Numbered from the stretch's first letter, positions 41,558-49,377 are shown. The stretch: DNA of 51,598 bases from Nitrososphaeraceae archaeon (GCA_009377575.1 WHTU01000021.1:1-51598); one strand, 5' to 3'. Made by a program: numbers and translations. Notes: generated by a model from the letters alone, not told the origin.

Positions 41558-41941
41558 ATAGATTCGTCAGAGATCCTATTAAAAGCATGTGAAAAGAGAT
41601 CCGCCTTCCATATTTCGACACTCAAAAATGCCAAACAGAGCTCGGCTACAGTTATTCTGGGGAAATGACTTCCGCCAGGATGACTTGACGAAATCAAGTG
41701 ACCCAAGCTCTTGCTGAGCACAATATAGAAAATTTACCCCCGGATAGGGAAAATAACATCTCATCCTCCCTCTAGTAAATCTTATTGCAAATCCTGCAGG
41801 AGGATGTTGATATCCCGCTTAAGATTACATTTAGGAGATATAAAATGGCAATATTGATAGATCAGACAAAATTTTGAATGACCTTAGGAGCTCCCCTAAC
41901 GATGGCCCAATGAGATTTGCTCCGACTTCATTTAGTATGAG
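41558..41941. other. Intergenic stretch, 384 bases
   Basis: This contains the region upstream of the pyrF-associated gene and the 3' side of purA. A TATA-like GATATAAAA near 41837-41845 points into the antisense strand of purA, but no credible gene follows. The minus-strand short frame at 41579-41764 has no support. Confidence 0.45.
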
Positions 41942-42943
41942 TTATTGTCTGCGATCAATTATGTCCTCAAGTTCTTGCCCGGTTCCTATTATTGCAACTC
42001 TTAGACCTATTACTTCCTCTATCTTTTGGACAAAGTTTTTGGCCTGGCTGGACAGACTATTGAACTCCCTTTTGCCGGAGTCAGAAGGAAAAACAATATC
42101 TAGTTTTGTTAAGGCGACCTGCGTCGCGCTGTTCAACATGACCGATCGCTTGGCTAGTTCAAAATTAAACGGTGAGGCTCTCCTCAGCCGTCCCGTGACA
42201 CTACCAAATTCAGTCCATCCTTTTGAAGTAGTTTCTTCTTGCTTTAGTTCCCCCTCAAGGGGACCCGATCCTACTCTTGTTACATATGCTTTGTACACTA
42301 CCATTACCTCGCTGACTTTTTTGGGTCCAATTCCAACATCAGAGCATATGGCAGATGCAGTAACATCCTTTGAGGTCACATAAGGATAAGTCCCATGATA
42401 AAGTGAGAGAAATGTACCTTGCGTACCTTCAACTAGAACGGTCTGATCACTATCGATGGAGCTGTTTACAGTATTCGGTATGTCCTGTAAATACTCAGAT
42501 AGCTCGATTGAATCTCTTGCAAGATGAGCTTTACGCAATGCTCTGTCAGCATTTGCAGGCCCTGTTCCCGTTCCAGTAGTTCCTATCTTATTTAGATTTG
42601 GATCAGAGGTATCTTTGTCAATATGAGTACTATCTATTATGCCACACTGAGGGTCAACAAATGTTCGATCGTTTGTACTAAAATTTTTGATTTCTTGCAG
42701 GAGGACGTCCACGTTTACAAGAACTCCTGGACCGATCATGAGTCTGGTTTGATTACTTACCAACGCGCTGGGTAGCATTCTAGTCTTGTGTTCTTTTCCA
42801 TGGAACATAACCGTATGCCCAGCATTGGGTCCCACGCCACCTCGCACTGCTATATCGGCTTTATCCTTCCTAGCTAAATATGCAACAATTTTCCCTTTCC
42901 CTTCATCACCGAAGAATCCACCTACGATTACTGTACAAGGCAT
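41942..42943 (-). CDS. purA: Adenylosuccinate synthetase
   Basis: PurA makes adenylosuccinate from IMP, aspartate and GTP. The 333-residue length is the shorter archaeal form (bacterial PurA is about 430). Motifs are GGFFGDEGKGKI with the catalytic Asp and P-loop Lys, GPNAGHTV, GTTGTGTGPANADRA, VEGTQGTFLS and TGRLRRASP. A TATA-like GCTTAAAATATC centred about 31 bases upstream gives a leaderless mRNA. A 169-codon plus-strand frame lies antisense to its 3' half and is judged a shadow. Confidence 0.95.
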   Translation of the reverse strand: MPCTVIVGGFFGDEGKGKIVAYLARKDKADIAVRGGVGPNAGHTVMFHGKEHKTRMLPSALVSNQTRLMIGPGVLVNVDVLLQEIKNFSTNDRTFVDPQCGIIDSTHIDKDTSDPNLNKIGTTGTGTGPANADRALRKAHLARDSIELSEYLQDIPNTVNSSIDSDQTVLVEGTQGTFLSLYHGTYPYVTSKDVTASAICSDVGIGPKKVSEVMVVYKAYVTRVGSGPLEGELKQEETTSKGWTEFGSVTGRLRRASPFNFELAKRSVMLNSATQVALTKLDIVFPSDSGKREFNSLSSQAKNFVQKIEEVIGLRVAIIGTGQELEDIIDRRQ

Positions 42944-43049
42944 CTCTTTTCATAGATAGGATCTCAGATATTTTAAGCAAATGGCACTATTCGTTATGGC
43001 AAAATATCATCTTACATTTAATAGACGAGATTTCTAAATTACTAAAAAT

Positions 43050-43523
43050 ATGCCCGATGATTTAAAGCAATACCATACAGAGGATATCATTCTAATCTTA
43101 TCGCAGCTTCCTGAATTCTTACGTAAATCGATGATGAGAAGCAGACTGCAGGAATTTTGTGCCAAGGATTCGAAAACGAGGGAAGAATTCATTGACTCGA
43201 TATTGGGTGGCCTATCAACAGCAGCAGCAGATAAAGATTCCCTGAAGAAAGTAATTCGAACATGGCTAGGAGTAGTGTCAAAGCTAGAGAGTAGTGAAAT
43301 CTCGACAATATTTTCTCCATATATAAAAAGATATGAGAAGGATCCGTCTTTGTGCGATAGTGAATACTTTGCCATTCTTCTTGAAGCTTATCAATCGTTG
43401 GAAGAAAATCAAAGGGCTATCCTTCGCGATTGTCTCGTTGAAGTGATACTGAATCAAAATAGAAGTGGATGGATAGTATGTACTTTACCTAAAAAGGTAC
43501 GTTCAGCATTACAGTTGCGATGA
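43050..43523 (+). CDS. Hypothetical all-helical protein
   Basis: This 157-residue protein is predicted to be almost wholly helical, with no Gly/Pro-rich core and no membrane segment. A short Cys-containing part lies near 35-40. No family is recognised. TATA-like CATTTAATAG is centred about 31 bases before the ATG, so it has its own leaderless promoter divergent from purA. Its 3' end overlaps by 15 bases the stop end of the YggX-like gene on the other strand. Confidence 0.6.
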   Translation: MPDDLKQYHTEDIILILSQLPEFLRKSMMRSRLQEFCAKDSKTREEFIDSILGGLSTAAADKDSLKKVIRTWLGVVSKLESSEISTIFSPYIKRYEKDPSLCDSEYFAILLEAYQSLEENQRAILRDCLVEVILNQNRSGWIVCTLPKKVRSALQLR

Positions 43524-43784
43524 ATTATCTTGTTCCTTGGCGTCGGGATTCTTTTGCAATTCCTCAGGCTTCTCCAATCCAAAGAACATTCTTTCATGTT
43601 TGCGTAAGGCTTTTCTGTGTTCGGGGAGAGACATATCAAGCCTTAGTTCATTAATCACCATCACTGAATAGGTGTTCCATTCAGACCAACAAGTCGGACA
43701 TGAAGGATACTTCTGAGACATCTGGTCTGTAATTGAGGAATCGTCAAAATCTTTCCCACATTTTATGCAGGTTTTAGACATCAA
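43509..43784 (-). CDS. Zinc-ribbon protein with a YggX-like Fe(II)-trafficking C-terminal part
   Basis: Residues 5-33 form a zinc-ribbon-like Cys4 element (CIKCGKDF, then CPTCWSEW). Residues 34-75 (NTYSVMVINELRLDMSLPEH, RKHERMFFG) resemble the C-terminal helix region of YggX/Fe(2+)-trafficking proteins. In bacteria YggX protects Fe-S clusters; transfer of this role to the present protein is inference. No heme or Fe-S genes adjoin it. It is small (91 residues) and starts at ATG 43784. Confidence 0.65.
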   Translation of the reverse strand: MMSKTCIKCGKDFDDSSITDQMSQKYPSCPTCWSEWNTYSVMVINELRLDMSLPEHRKALRKHERMFFGLEKPEELQKNPDAKEQDNSSQL

Positions 43785-43901
43785 CCGAATTCTGTCTATC
43801 GAATATTTTATTGTTTGTTACTTGTCTAAAAGATGACTAGACTTGAATAATCGTAGGATTTTGCCTACAGTTGTTTCATTTGCAAATCTATAATGGAACC
43901 G

Positions 43902-44099
43902 TTAGATCCGCTTGTTGCGGTAGCTATGGAATTTCATGATATGTGCCCGCATTTGTTCCATACCAAAATACTCGAGGCCGCAGGAATTACATCTGTACGA
44001 TTGATCTTTTCCATGCACGACCTGTTGGTGCTGCATTAACTCCTCGATTTTTCTGAAGGAACTGCCACATTCATCGCACTTCTTTCTCTTTAACAGCAA
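43902..44099 (-). CDS. Two-finger C2H2 zinc-finger protein
   Basis: This 65-residue protein is two C2H2 fingers of the form C-x2-C-x12-H-x4-H, at C8/C11/H24/H29 and C37/C40/H53/H58. Small C2H2 proteins are known in archaea and may bind DNA or RNA. The start is TTG 44099. A TATA-like AATATAAG lies 22-29 bases upstream, fitting a leaderless mRNA. It is divergent from the PII gene. Confidence 0.8.
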   Translation of the reverse strand: MLLKRKKCDECGSSFRKIEELMQHQQVVHGKDQSYRCNSCGLEYFGMEQMRAHIMKFHSYRNKRI

Positions 44100-44240
44100 A
44101 TTTGTAGTCTACGTTCTCCTCTTATATTAGGTACGGCCAAATAATGGATGATTTCAAATTGGTTGCCACTTCAAGAATTCTGCCAATAACAACTAATAAT
44201 ACTTTAATAAAAGGTCATTGTTACCTTATTGACCCCACCT

Positions 44241-44585
44241 ATGAAAAAGATAGAGGCAGTCATGCCACACGCGCGTTTAGAACTTGTGTTTTTAGCGTTG
44301 AAGGATATGGGAGTGGGAGGCCTCACATATTATGAGTCCAAGGGTAGAGGTCAGAACCCACGCCCACTATTACATTCTGGGAGAGGCACATCTACCTACA
44401 CCCCTGAATTCAATCTCAATGCTACATTGGTAGTCGTGGCTCGGGACGCGGCCGTCGAAAATATACTCAACACCATTCTGGAGAACTCTAGCACTGGACT
44501 CAAGGGAGAGGGAAAAATATTCGTTTACGATCTTGATGATGCCATAGACATAGGATCAAGATCCAGGGGTGAAGCGGCGATATGA
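44241..44585 (+). CDS. glnK: PII nitrogen regulatory protein (GlnB/GlnK)
   Basis: This protein of 114 residues from ATG 44241 is a PII signal protein that senses ATP/ADP and 2-oxoglutarate to regulate ammonium uptake or assimilation. It has the KKIEAV start, the GRGQNP T-loop with Tyr53, the B-loop SSTGLKGEGKIFVYDLD and the C-terminal SRSRGEAAI. Tyr53 is near the canonical uridylylation site. The ORF opens 12 bases earlier. No amtB follows, as is often seen, so its partner may be elsewhere. A TATA-like CTTTAATAAAA is centred about 33 bases upstream. Confidence 0.93.
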   Translation: MKKIEAVMPHARLELVFLALKDMGVGGLTYYESKGRGQNPRPLLHSGRGTSTYTPEFNLNATLVVVARDAAVENILNTILENSSTGLKGEGKIFVYDLDDAIDIGSRSRGEAAI

Positions 44586-44789
44586 GAAATCACCTTGATT
44601 AGATTGACATCGTGCAACAGATTCGCCTCGACATGATTGCTCACATGTATGGTATACGATTTCAATAGTCATCAATTTAGGTTTACTTTGAACTCAGAAT
44701 TAACAGGACACTAAAGTTGGATCTTACCTGAAGGAAGAGCTTTCAAATGGTTTCAAATTTTCTTAGGTTTAAGTATCATTTGTAGTAAT

Positions 44790-44862
44790 GACAGTTCGTC
44801 AGGCCTCGACGTGGCCGGAAGAGGTGGGCGAAGCATACCACAGACATATCTCTATCGCTGTC
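44790..44862 (+). ncRNA. Candidate structured small RNA (73 nt)
   Basis: GACAG (44790-44794) can pair with CTGTC (44858-44862), enclosing a GGCC/GGCC hairpin (44802-44815) and a GGT..GC-GAA-GC..ACC hairpin (about 44823-44839). A TATA-like TTTAAGTA lies 17-25 bases upstream. Its end abuts the stop codon of the convergent aIF5A gene. No known RNA family is recognised. A small frame also overlaps but is antisense to aIF5A. Confidence 0.25.
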
Positions 44863-45255
44863 CTAACCCTTCGCTCGTACTACTTTAATGCGTTCCAGCA
44901 CTTTCCAGTATTCGACTTCGCCGCCCTGCCTGATTTTGTCTTTCATTTCGTCATCAGCAGCCTGAGTCTCGAATACTTCAAAGGTCTCAAGGTCCATAAT
45001 TTGTAGCGTTTGGCCAGACATTGATATGATCTGCCCGCTCCGTTTGTCAATAAGTGGCACATCAACGTTAGCAGAGACCGGTGAAACCATACTATGTTTA
45101 GAACCGTCGAAAACGCCAATCGCTGAGATTCGAGCCTTAGCTGACCCGTGCTTTCCAGGTTTGCTGTGGTCATATGACACTATTCTACAGGGTTCACTGT
45201 CAATTATTATGTAGGATCCCACCTTCAGGCTCCCTAATTCCATTGGCTTACTCAA
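44863..45255 (-). CDS. eif5A: Translation initiation factor 5A (aIF5A)
   Basis: This 130-residue factor helps ribosomes through difficult peptide bonds. The hypusine/deoxyhypusine loop is SKPGKHGSAKAR, with the modified Lys at 35. The C-terminal OB domain runs from about 70 (IISMSGQTLQIMDLETFEVF). The start TTG 45255 gives the usual MSKP- N terminus; ATG 45243 is the alternative. A TATA-like CTTAAATATAGC is centred about 35 bases upstream of the TTG. Confidence 0.95.
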   Translation of the reverse strand: MSKPMELGSLKVGSYIIIDSEPCRIVSYDHSKPGKHGSAKARISAIGVFDGSKHSMVSPVSANVDVPLIDKRSGQIISMSGQTLQIMDLETFEVFETQAADDEMKDKIRQGGEVEYWKVLERIKVVRAKG

Positions 45256-45308
45256 TGTCGATCAGGTATCAGGAACTTGGAGGGCTATATTTAAGATTTC
45301 TGCTTAGG

Positions 45309-45917
45309 TTATTTAAATTCCTCTAGAATGGAAAAGCTAAACAAGTTAAATAGGGACATTCCCTTTCTTATCGCGTCTCTTCTAGTCCTTTCGCAATACC
45401 GTTGATCGCTCTGGTGAGTGCGACCCCCCCCATCTACCTCAAGAATCAACAAATTTTTTGAATATGGAAAGCTAAACTTGGGTTTCATTGAACAGGATAC
45501 CTTCATTTCAGCCAGAGCGGCTTTTGTTACTCTGTCCCTTTTCGCGATCGAGGTGGCCAGATCGATCAATTCCTTCTGCCCATATGAGTATCTCATGAAA
45601 TAGATAGAAACATAGTTAAGCCTCTCACATAATCTTTCGAAGAGGGTAGTCGTTATCTTAAACTCAAACACATGTCTCTCATAGGTGGATACAATCTCTG
45701 TTGTATCCTCTTCGTTTTGCTGACCTGGATTCGATATCAAAATATAATGATTGGCTCGGCCAGGGAAATAAAGCCTGGTTTCTTCCGTAAACGTTGCAGT
45801 CACAAAGTAAACCCTCTTTGGTCTCTCGGAGCCCTTCCATTTTTCCAGTGAAATATCAAGGTTCGCATGATGTGGAATACAAAGGTAACTCTGATCACTA
45901 TCTCGCTGGTGCTCCAA
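45309..45917 (-). CDS. Hypothetical protein with probable frameshift at a G8 tract
   Basis: The 202-codon frame starts at TTG 45917, which is 30 bases from a strong TATA box (AGTATTTATATG on the plus strand), so it is expressed as a leaderless mRNA. No family is recognised; residues 1-150 are mixed alpha/beta with no membrane segment. Near residue 165 the codons GAT GGG GGG GGT pass through a run of eight G. The following residues are unusually rich in Arg and unlike the rest. With seven G the frame would read GVALTRAINGIAKGLEETR and stop at 45368, which looks more protein-like. Confidence 0.55.
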   Translation of the reverse strand: MEHQRDSDQSYLCIPHHANLDISLEKWKGSERPKRVYFVTATFTEETRLYFPGRANHYILISNPGQQNEEDTTEIVSTYERHVFEFKITTTLFERLCERLNYVSIYFMRYSYGQKELIDLATSIAKRDRVTKAALAEMKVSCSMKPKFSFPYSKNLLILEVDGGGRTHQSDQRYCERTRRDAIRKGMSLFNLFSFSILEEFK

Positions 45918-45940
45918 CCCAGTGCATTTTTATGATAGCA

Positions 45941-45952
45941 AGTATTTATATG
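45941..45952 (-). promoter_or_regulatory. TATA box for the frameshift-prone hypothetical gene
   Basis: The minus strand reads CATATAAATACT, centred 30 bases before TTG 45917, close to the archaeal consensus. Confidence 0.6.
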
Positions 45953-46021
45953 CTACGATATTTTGTTACTTCGTTTTAGAACTTTAAGTTAAGAAAAGTA
46001 ATTCTGAACTAGGAAAAATTG

Positions 46022-46918
46022 TTATCTAGTTACTTTAGTCTTTGTGGATGTTGCGATTGTCCATTTGTATGAATCGGTTCCAGGAAGTATCGATCGATAG
46101 AAAGGGAGAAGGCATGAGCATAGGAGCATGAAAAAGGCATCGGCAGGATTGGTGTAAGCAGTCTTAACAGCAGTCAGCAGAACTGACCAAGGTGAAGCAT
46201 TGATTCCCAGCCTTCTTACCTGGGTGGAAACTTGTCTATGGCCATTCCTTGACCTCAAAACCTGAGATGCAAAGTCCCTCAAAGTAGATGGAGGTGTGAA
46301 ATAAACCTTGGCTTTTTCCCTGTAAAGGATATCATAGCCCATTTCAAGAATTCGGCATTGCAAATACAGGTCGATTGCGATCGTTTCCTTAGGAATGATT
46401 ATCCTCTTTGCTATGTCAGCACGTATCGAAAGTGATCTCCCCATAACAGTGTATTGGGAAACTCCCCGCTTTCTGATAGATTCTAACCAACTTGAGATGA
46501 ACGAAGCCGCTCTTGCGGCTGATGAACCGGGATTCAGGCAGATGGGATTAGATGCACACAATCCGATCTTGTTGTTGTCCATACATAAGACAAGTTCACT
46601 TATACAATCTTTGAGTGGCAAAACATCGGCGTCGAATAGAACTACGATGTCACCGGAAGCTAACGAAAAAATTTCATTCCATGCTGCAGCGGCTCCTCCT
46701 CTTTCGTCATGATGCACTAGACGTATCATTGGATAGCGATGTTGAGCCATAAAGGATGCTAAGATTTGAGGCGTGGAATCAGAGGAATGATCGCAAACTA
46801 TGACTTCAGAAATTCGAGCTTCGTCACAATTAAGTGCGCTTTCACATACTGATTTGATTAGCGATATGATTTTTCCTCCTTCATTGTAGGATGGGATTCC
46901 TATTGTTAGTCTCAGCAT
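46022..46918 (-). CDS. Family 2 glycosyltransferase
   Basis: From ATG 46916-46918 this protein has 298 residues; the frame is open to 47023. It has a GT-A fold: LTIGIPSYNEGGKIISLI at the N terminus, the DHSSDST segment, and a DxD-like FDADVLP motif for metal and nucleotide sugar. A C-terminal hydrophobic stretch (FFMLLCSCLLPFYRSIL) may bind the membrane. It probably adds a sugar to a surface or lipid acceptor. TTAAATAG, about 35 bases upstream of 46918, favours the shorter start, but ATG 46960 is also possible. Confidence 0.82.
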   Translation of the reverse strand: MLRLTIGIPSYNEGGKIISLIKSVCESALNCDEARISEVIVCDHSSDSTPQILASFMAQHRYPMIRLVHHDERGGAAAAWNEIFSLASGDIVVLFDADVLPLKDCISELVLCMDNNKIGLCASNPICLNPGSSAARAASFISSWLESIRKRGVSQYTVMGRSLSIRADIAKRIIIPKETIAIDLYLQCRILEMGYDILYREKAKVYFTPPSTLRDFASQVLRSRNGHRQVSTQVRRLGINASPWSVLLTAVKTAYTNPADAFFMLLCSCLLPFYRSILPGTDSYKWTIATSTKTKVTR

Positions 46919-47130
46919 GATATCTCTTCGAGGGGCAATGATGTCTTGCCTATTTAACATTTTGCATACAGATATGACAAGTCCCTTCAGATGAGAAAAT
47001 TTCCAAGCGAATTCAGACTCCAATACTGATTTTGGTCCTTATTTGCCATGCCATATTCTAATGACTATCGCACGATTTAGAAATCAGAATGATATAGTAT
47101 TATTACAGGAAGCTGAAATTCTTTAGCAAA

Positions 47131-48078
47131 GTGTCCTTAACGGTCTCAGACCTAATCATTCCCATTTTAGTATATCCGCGAAGTTTAAAACATTTCATTT
47201 TTGACACCCAAAAGGGTGGTCCGATTCTAGCTTCCTCAGATGACGGAATCTGCTCGCTTGTGTTTGATTTGATCAACAATGGAATCACCGACATCCTCCT
47301 ATTCGGATTGCCTTGTAAGAGGGACGAAGGTGGAACGGCGGCGGCAGACAAGTCGGGAGCAGTTCAGGTTGCCACTAGAAAAATAAAACGAGACTTTGGG
47401 TCGACTGTAAATGTCATTACTGATGTCTGTGTATGTCAGTACAATTTTTCAGGACATTGCGGAATATCAGACAACAGCAATGGCAACGTCGATAATTTCA
47501 AATCGCTTGCTCTTCTTGAAAAAATAGCAACCAGTCATGCTGATAGTGGAGCCGATTGCGTCGCACCATCCTCGATGATGGACGGGCAGGTAGATTCGAT
47601 TAGGCAGGCTCTTGATTCCTATGGTTTTGGAGCTGTGAAAATAATGTCTTACTCTGCAAAACATGCATCATCGTTGTATGGCCCGTTCAGATCGGTAGCC
47701 TTCGCTAGGAATAACTCTCAGGATCTGGCGTTTGATAAATCAGCGTATCAATTGCCCTATTCTAATAGAAGAGAAGCGATCCGAGAAATTGAGCATGATA
47801 TTAGCGAAGGTGCTAATATGGTGATGATCAAACCGACTTTATGGTATTTAGATTTAGTGTACGAAGTAAAGAAAATGATCGACGTGCCTTTGGTGGTTCA
47901 GGTGGTATCCGGGGAATATTTAATGCTTTGGAAGGGAGAGAGAGTACGTGGAGATAATCTGGGCATATTTAACGAATTATTTGAAACGTTGATTTCAGTC
48001 AAACGTGCGGGATCTGATAGGGTGATTACATATATCACGATGGATTTCCTAAAACATCTCGCCAAGAGCCTATCTTAA
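47131..48078 (+). CDS. hemB: Porphobilinogen synthase (delta-aminolevulinate dehydratase)
   Basis: HemB joins two 5-aminolevulinate molecules. The 315-residue protein has the zinc motif DVCVCQYNFSGHCG, and the two catalytic lysines in SYSAKHASSLYGPF and MVMIKPTLWYLDLV. It is more divergent than typical HemB. GTG 47131 is the only usable start; upstream in-frame codons encode a segment like the usual family N terminus (YRKLKFFSK) but without a start codon. A TATA-like GATATAGTAT lies 31-40 bases before the GTG. Other heme genes are not adjacent. Confidence 0.88.
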   Translation: MSLTVSDLIIPILVYPRSLKHFIFDTQKGGPILASSDDGICSLVFDLINNGITDILLFGLPCKRDEGGTAAADKSGAVQVATRKIKRDFGSTVNVITDVCVCQYNFSGHCGISDNSNGNVDNFKSLALLEKIATSHADSGADCVAPSSMMDGQVDSIRQALDSYGFGAVKIMSYSAKHASSLYGPFRSVAFARNNSQDLAFDKSAYQLPYSNRREAIREIEHDISEGANMVMIKPTLWYLDLVYEVKKMIDVPLVVQVVSGEYLMLWKGERVRGDNLGIFNELFETLISVKRAGSDRVITYITMDFLKHLAKSLS

Positions 48079-48170
48079 AATGGCGCCTCCGAATCTGAAA
48101 TGGATTCTTGTCTCATCAACTTTTTTGGGTAAAAGACTAATAAAGACAGCAGAACAAAGCAGCATCACAA

Positions 48171-48178
48171 TTATATAT
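48171..48178 (+). promoter_or_regulatory. TATA box for tRNA-Tyr
   Basis: TTATATAT lies about 27 bases (centre) before the tRNA 5' end at 48202, the expected position for an archaeal tRNA promoter. Confidence 0.6.
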
Positions 48179-48201
48179 CATGACCTTCACGATCGGATTA
48201 T

Positions 48202-48367
48202 CCCGCGGTAGCTCAGCCTGGTAGAGCTTTCGGCTGTAGATGTCGGCAAATGTTGGTGCTGACCGCGTGAAGCAGCCTATCAGGCTAACATATTAGCAGT
48301 AACCGAAGAGTCGCAGGCTCAATCAACAATGCAGAACTGCATTTTGGAGCAAATCCTGCCCGCGGGA
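48202..48367 (+). tRNA. tRNA-Tyr(GTA) with two introns
   Basis: Acceptor CCCGCGG (48202-48208) pairs with CCGCGGG (48360-48366), with the archaeal C1:G72 pair and discriminator A48367. The D arm is GCTC-AGCCTGGTA-GAGC. The anticodon stem TTCGG/CCGAA encloses loop CTGTAG|A, anticodon GTA (48236-48238). Intron 1 is 48240-48301 (62 nt); CTGT pairs with GCAG between two 3-nt bulges, a canonical bulge-helix-bulge. Intron 2 is 48323-48352 (30 nt) in the T loop at 58/59; GCTC pairs with GAGC. The T stem is GCAGG/CCTGC. The mature loop would be CTCAAAT, with C instead of the usual T54. Confidence 0.92.
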
Positions 48368-48498
48368 TACAGTTCGCATTTTGGAGATAGCCTGAAAGCT
48401 CACATAACACATTTGGCATTTGATATGTACTGTGATTAGAAAAGGATTGGCTCCAAGTCGTTCAATTCCCAAATGTGCAATCAGCATAATCCCGTCAC

Positions 48499-48822
48499 CT
48501 AAGGCAGTCTCAAGGACATTTTTTTAACCATCGCACGAGTCCTCAGGCTCCTTAATGTCCCAGATATATCCAATACCACCGCCAGATGTTCAGTACCGAT
48601 CAGCGTCAGTGCACATAAAACCTCTCCCAAATATTCTGACCTACATCGAATCACATGTAAGTCAGGTCCACTCTTGTCAATTATTTTTAGAAGGGCCTTT
48701 TGAGTTATAACGTGACCGAACATATCTACCATCCTTTCTGTTGTGGTTGATAACAGCTCCTCGGGAGATGAATGGAATAACACTACCATGTATCTACGTT
48801 TGTATCTTCTCTTAAGTGTCAC
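48499..48822 (-). CDS. rnp2: RNase P protein component 2 (Pop5)
   Basis: This 107-residue protein is the archaeal homologue of eukaryotic Pop5, a protein subunit of RNase P that matures tRNA 5' ends. It opens with the typical KRRYMVVLFHS strand and has a LLKIIDKSGPDLHVIRCRS region and a late VLDISGTLRSLR segment. It overlaps the Rpp30 gene by 11 bases, the standard archaeal arrangement since the two proteins form a complex. It ends the operon. RNase P RNA was not found in the window. Confidence 0.88.
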   Translation of the reverse strand: MTLKRRYKRRYMVVLFHSSPEELLSTTTERMVDMFGHVITQKALLKIIDKSGPDLHVIRCRSEYLGEVLCALTLIGTEHLAVVLDISGTLRSLRTRAMVKKMSLRLP

Positions 48823-49363
48823 AGATGTAACATCTCATGCCAATCTTATGTTCTAGCCAATTATTCAAACTATTCCAATATGTCTCGGGTTTAATATCAC
48901 ATAATTCGAGTAGAGCGTCAAAACATCTTCCTGATACCATTTCGAATATCGATGAAGCGCCACTAGTCAGAACTAACTGGTTACCGTATTTCTCTGTGAA
49001 ATTGTGAATTGATTTGATAAGTGCAATATTCTTTGCAAGTTTTTGACCGTTAGTCTTACGCAACCAGCTAACAGCAATCTCGATTCCTAGTTTCTTTGAA
49101 GAACTACGTTTGAGCATTTCATAAAACTGTTGATCAATAGCCGTTATCTCTACAAGATCCACGTCTTTCGAAACCAGGTCGTGGTAATTTTCGGAAATAA
49201 CCAAATAACGAAATTTGGTAGAGGCTGAAGGTTTGCTCTTCAACAGGTGTATGACATTTTCCTCTCCATCTATACTATCAGTACTACCTGTGCCATATTC
49301 AATACCAATACTCTTCAGCCCGAGCAGATCCTTGAACCTAAGAACAGGCTGAACAACGCGCAT
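48812..49363 (-). CDS. rnp3: RNase P protein component 3 (Rpp30)
   Basis: This 183-residue protein matches archaeal Rpp30, an RNase P subunit with a TIM-barrel-like PHP-related fold. Visible parts are LRFKDLLGLKSIGIEYG, DLVEITAID, GIEIAVSWLRK and an LVLTSGASSIFEM segment. It is shorter than many archaeal versions (about 210-240), mainly at the N terminus. It lies between COG1325 and Pop5 in one minus-strand operon with close spacing (14 bases upstream, 11-base overlap downstream). Confidence 0.85.
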   Translation of the reverse strand: MRVVQPVLRFKDLLGLKSIGIEYGTGSTDSIDGEENVIHLLKSKPSASTKFRYLVISENYHDLVSKDVDLVEITAIDQQFYEMLKRSSSKKLGIEIAVSWLRKTNGQKLAKNIALIKSIHNFTEKYGNQLVLTSGASSIFEMVSGRCFDALLELCDIKPETYWNSLNNWLEHKIGMRCYICDT

Positions 49364-49377
49364 TCGTACATGGAGAT

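Noticed and set aside
41579-41764. 61-codon minus-strand frame upstream of the pyrF-associated gene
   Set aside because: There is no promoter or Shine-Dalgarno site and no recognisable protein features.
41874-42383. 169-codon plus-strand frame
   Set aside because: It lies antisense to the well-supported purA coding sequence and has a shadow-type composition (Ser/Pro/Leu-rich).
44788-45006. 72-codon plus-strand frame with an ATG near a TATA-like box
   Set aside because: Most of it is antisense to aIF5A, and the composition resembles a shadow frame. A structured RNA was considered instead.
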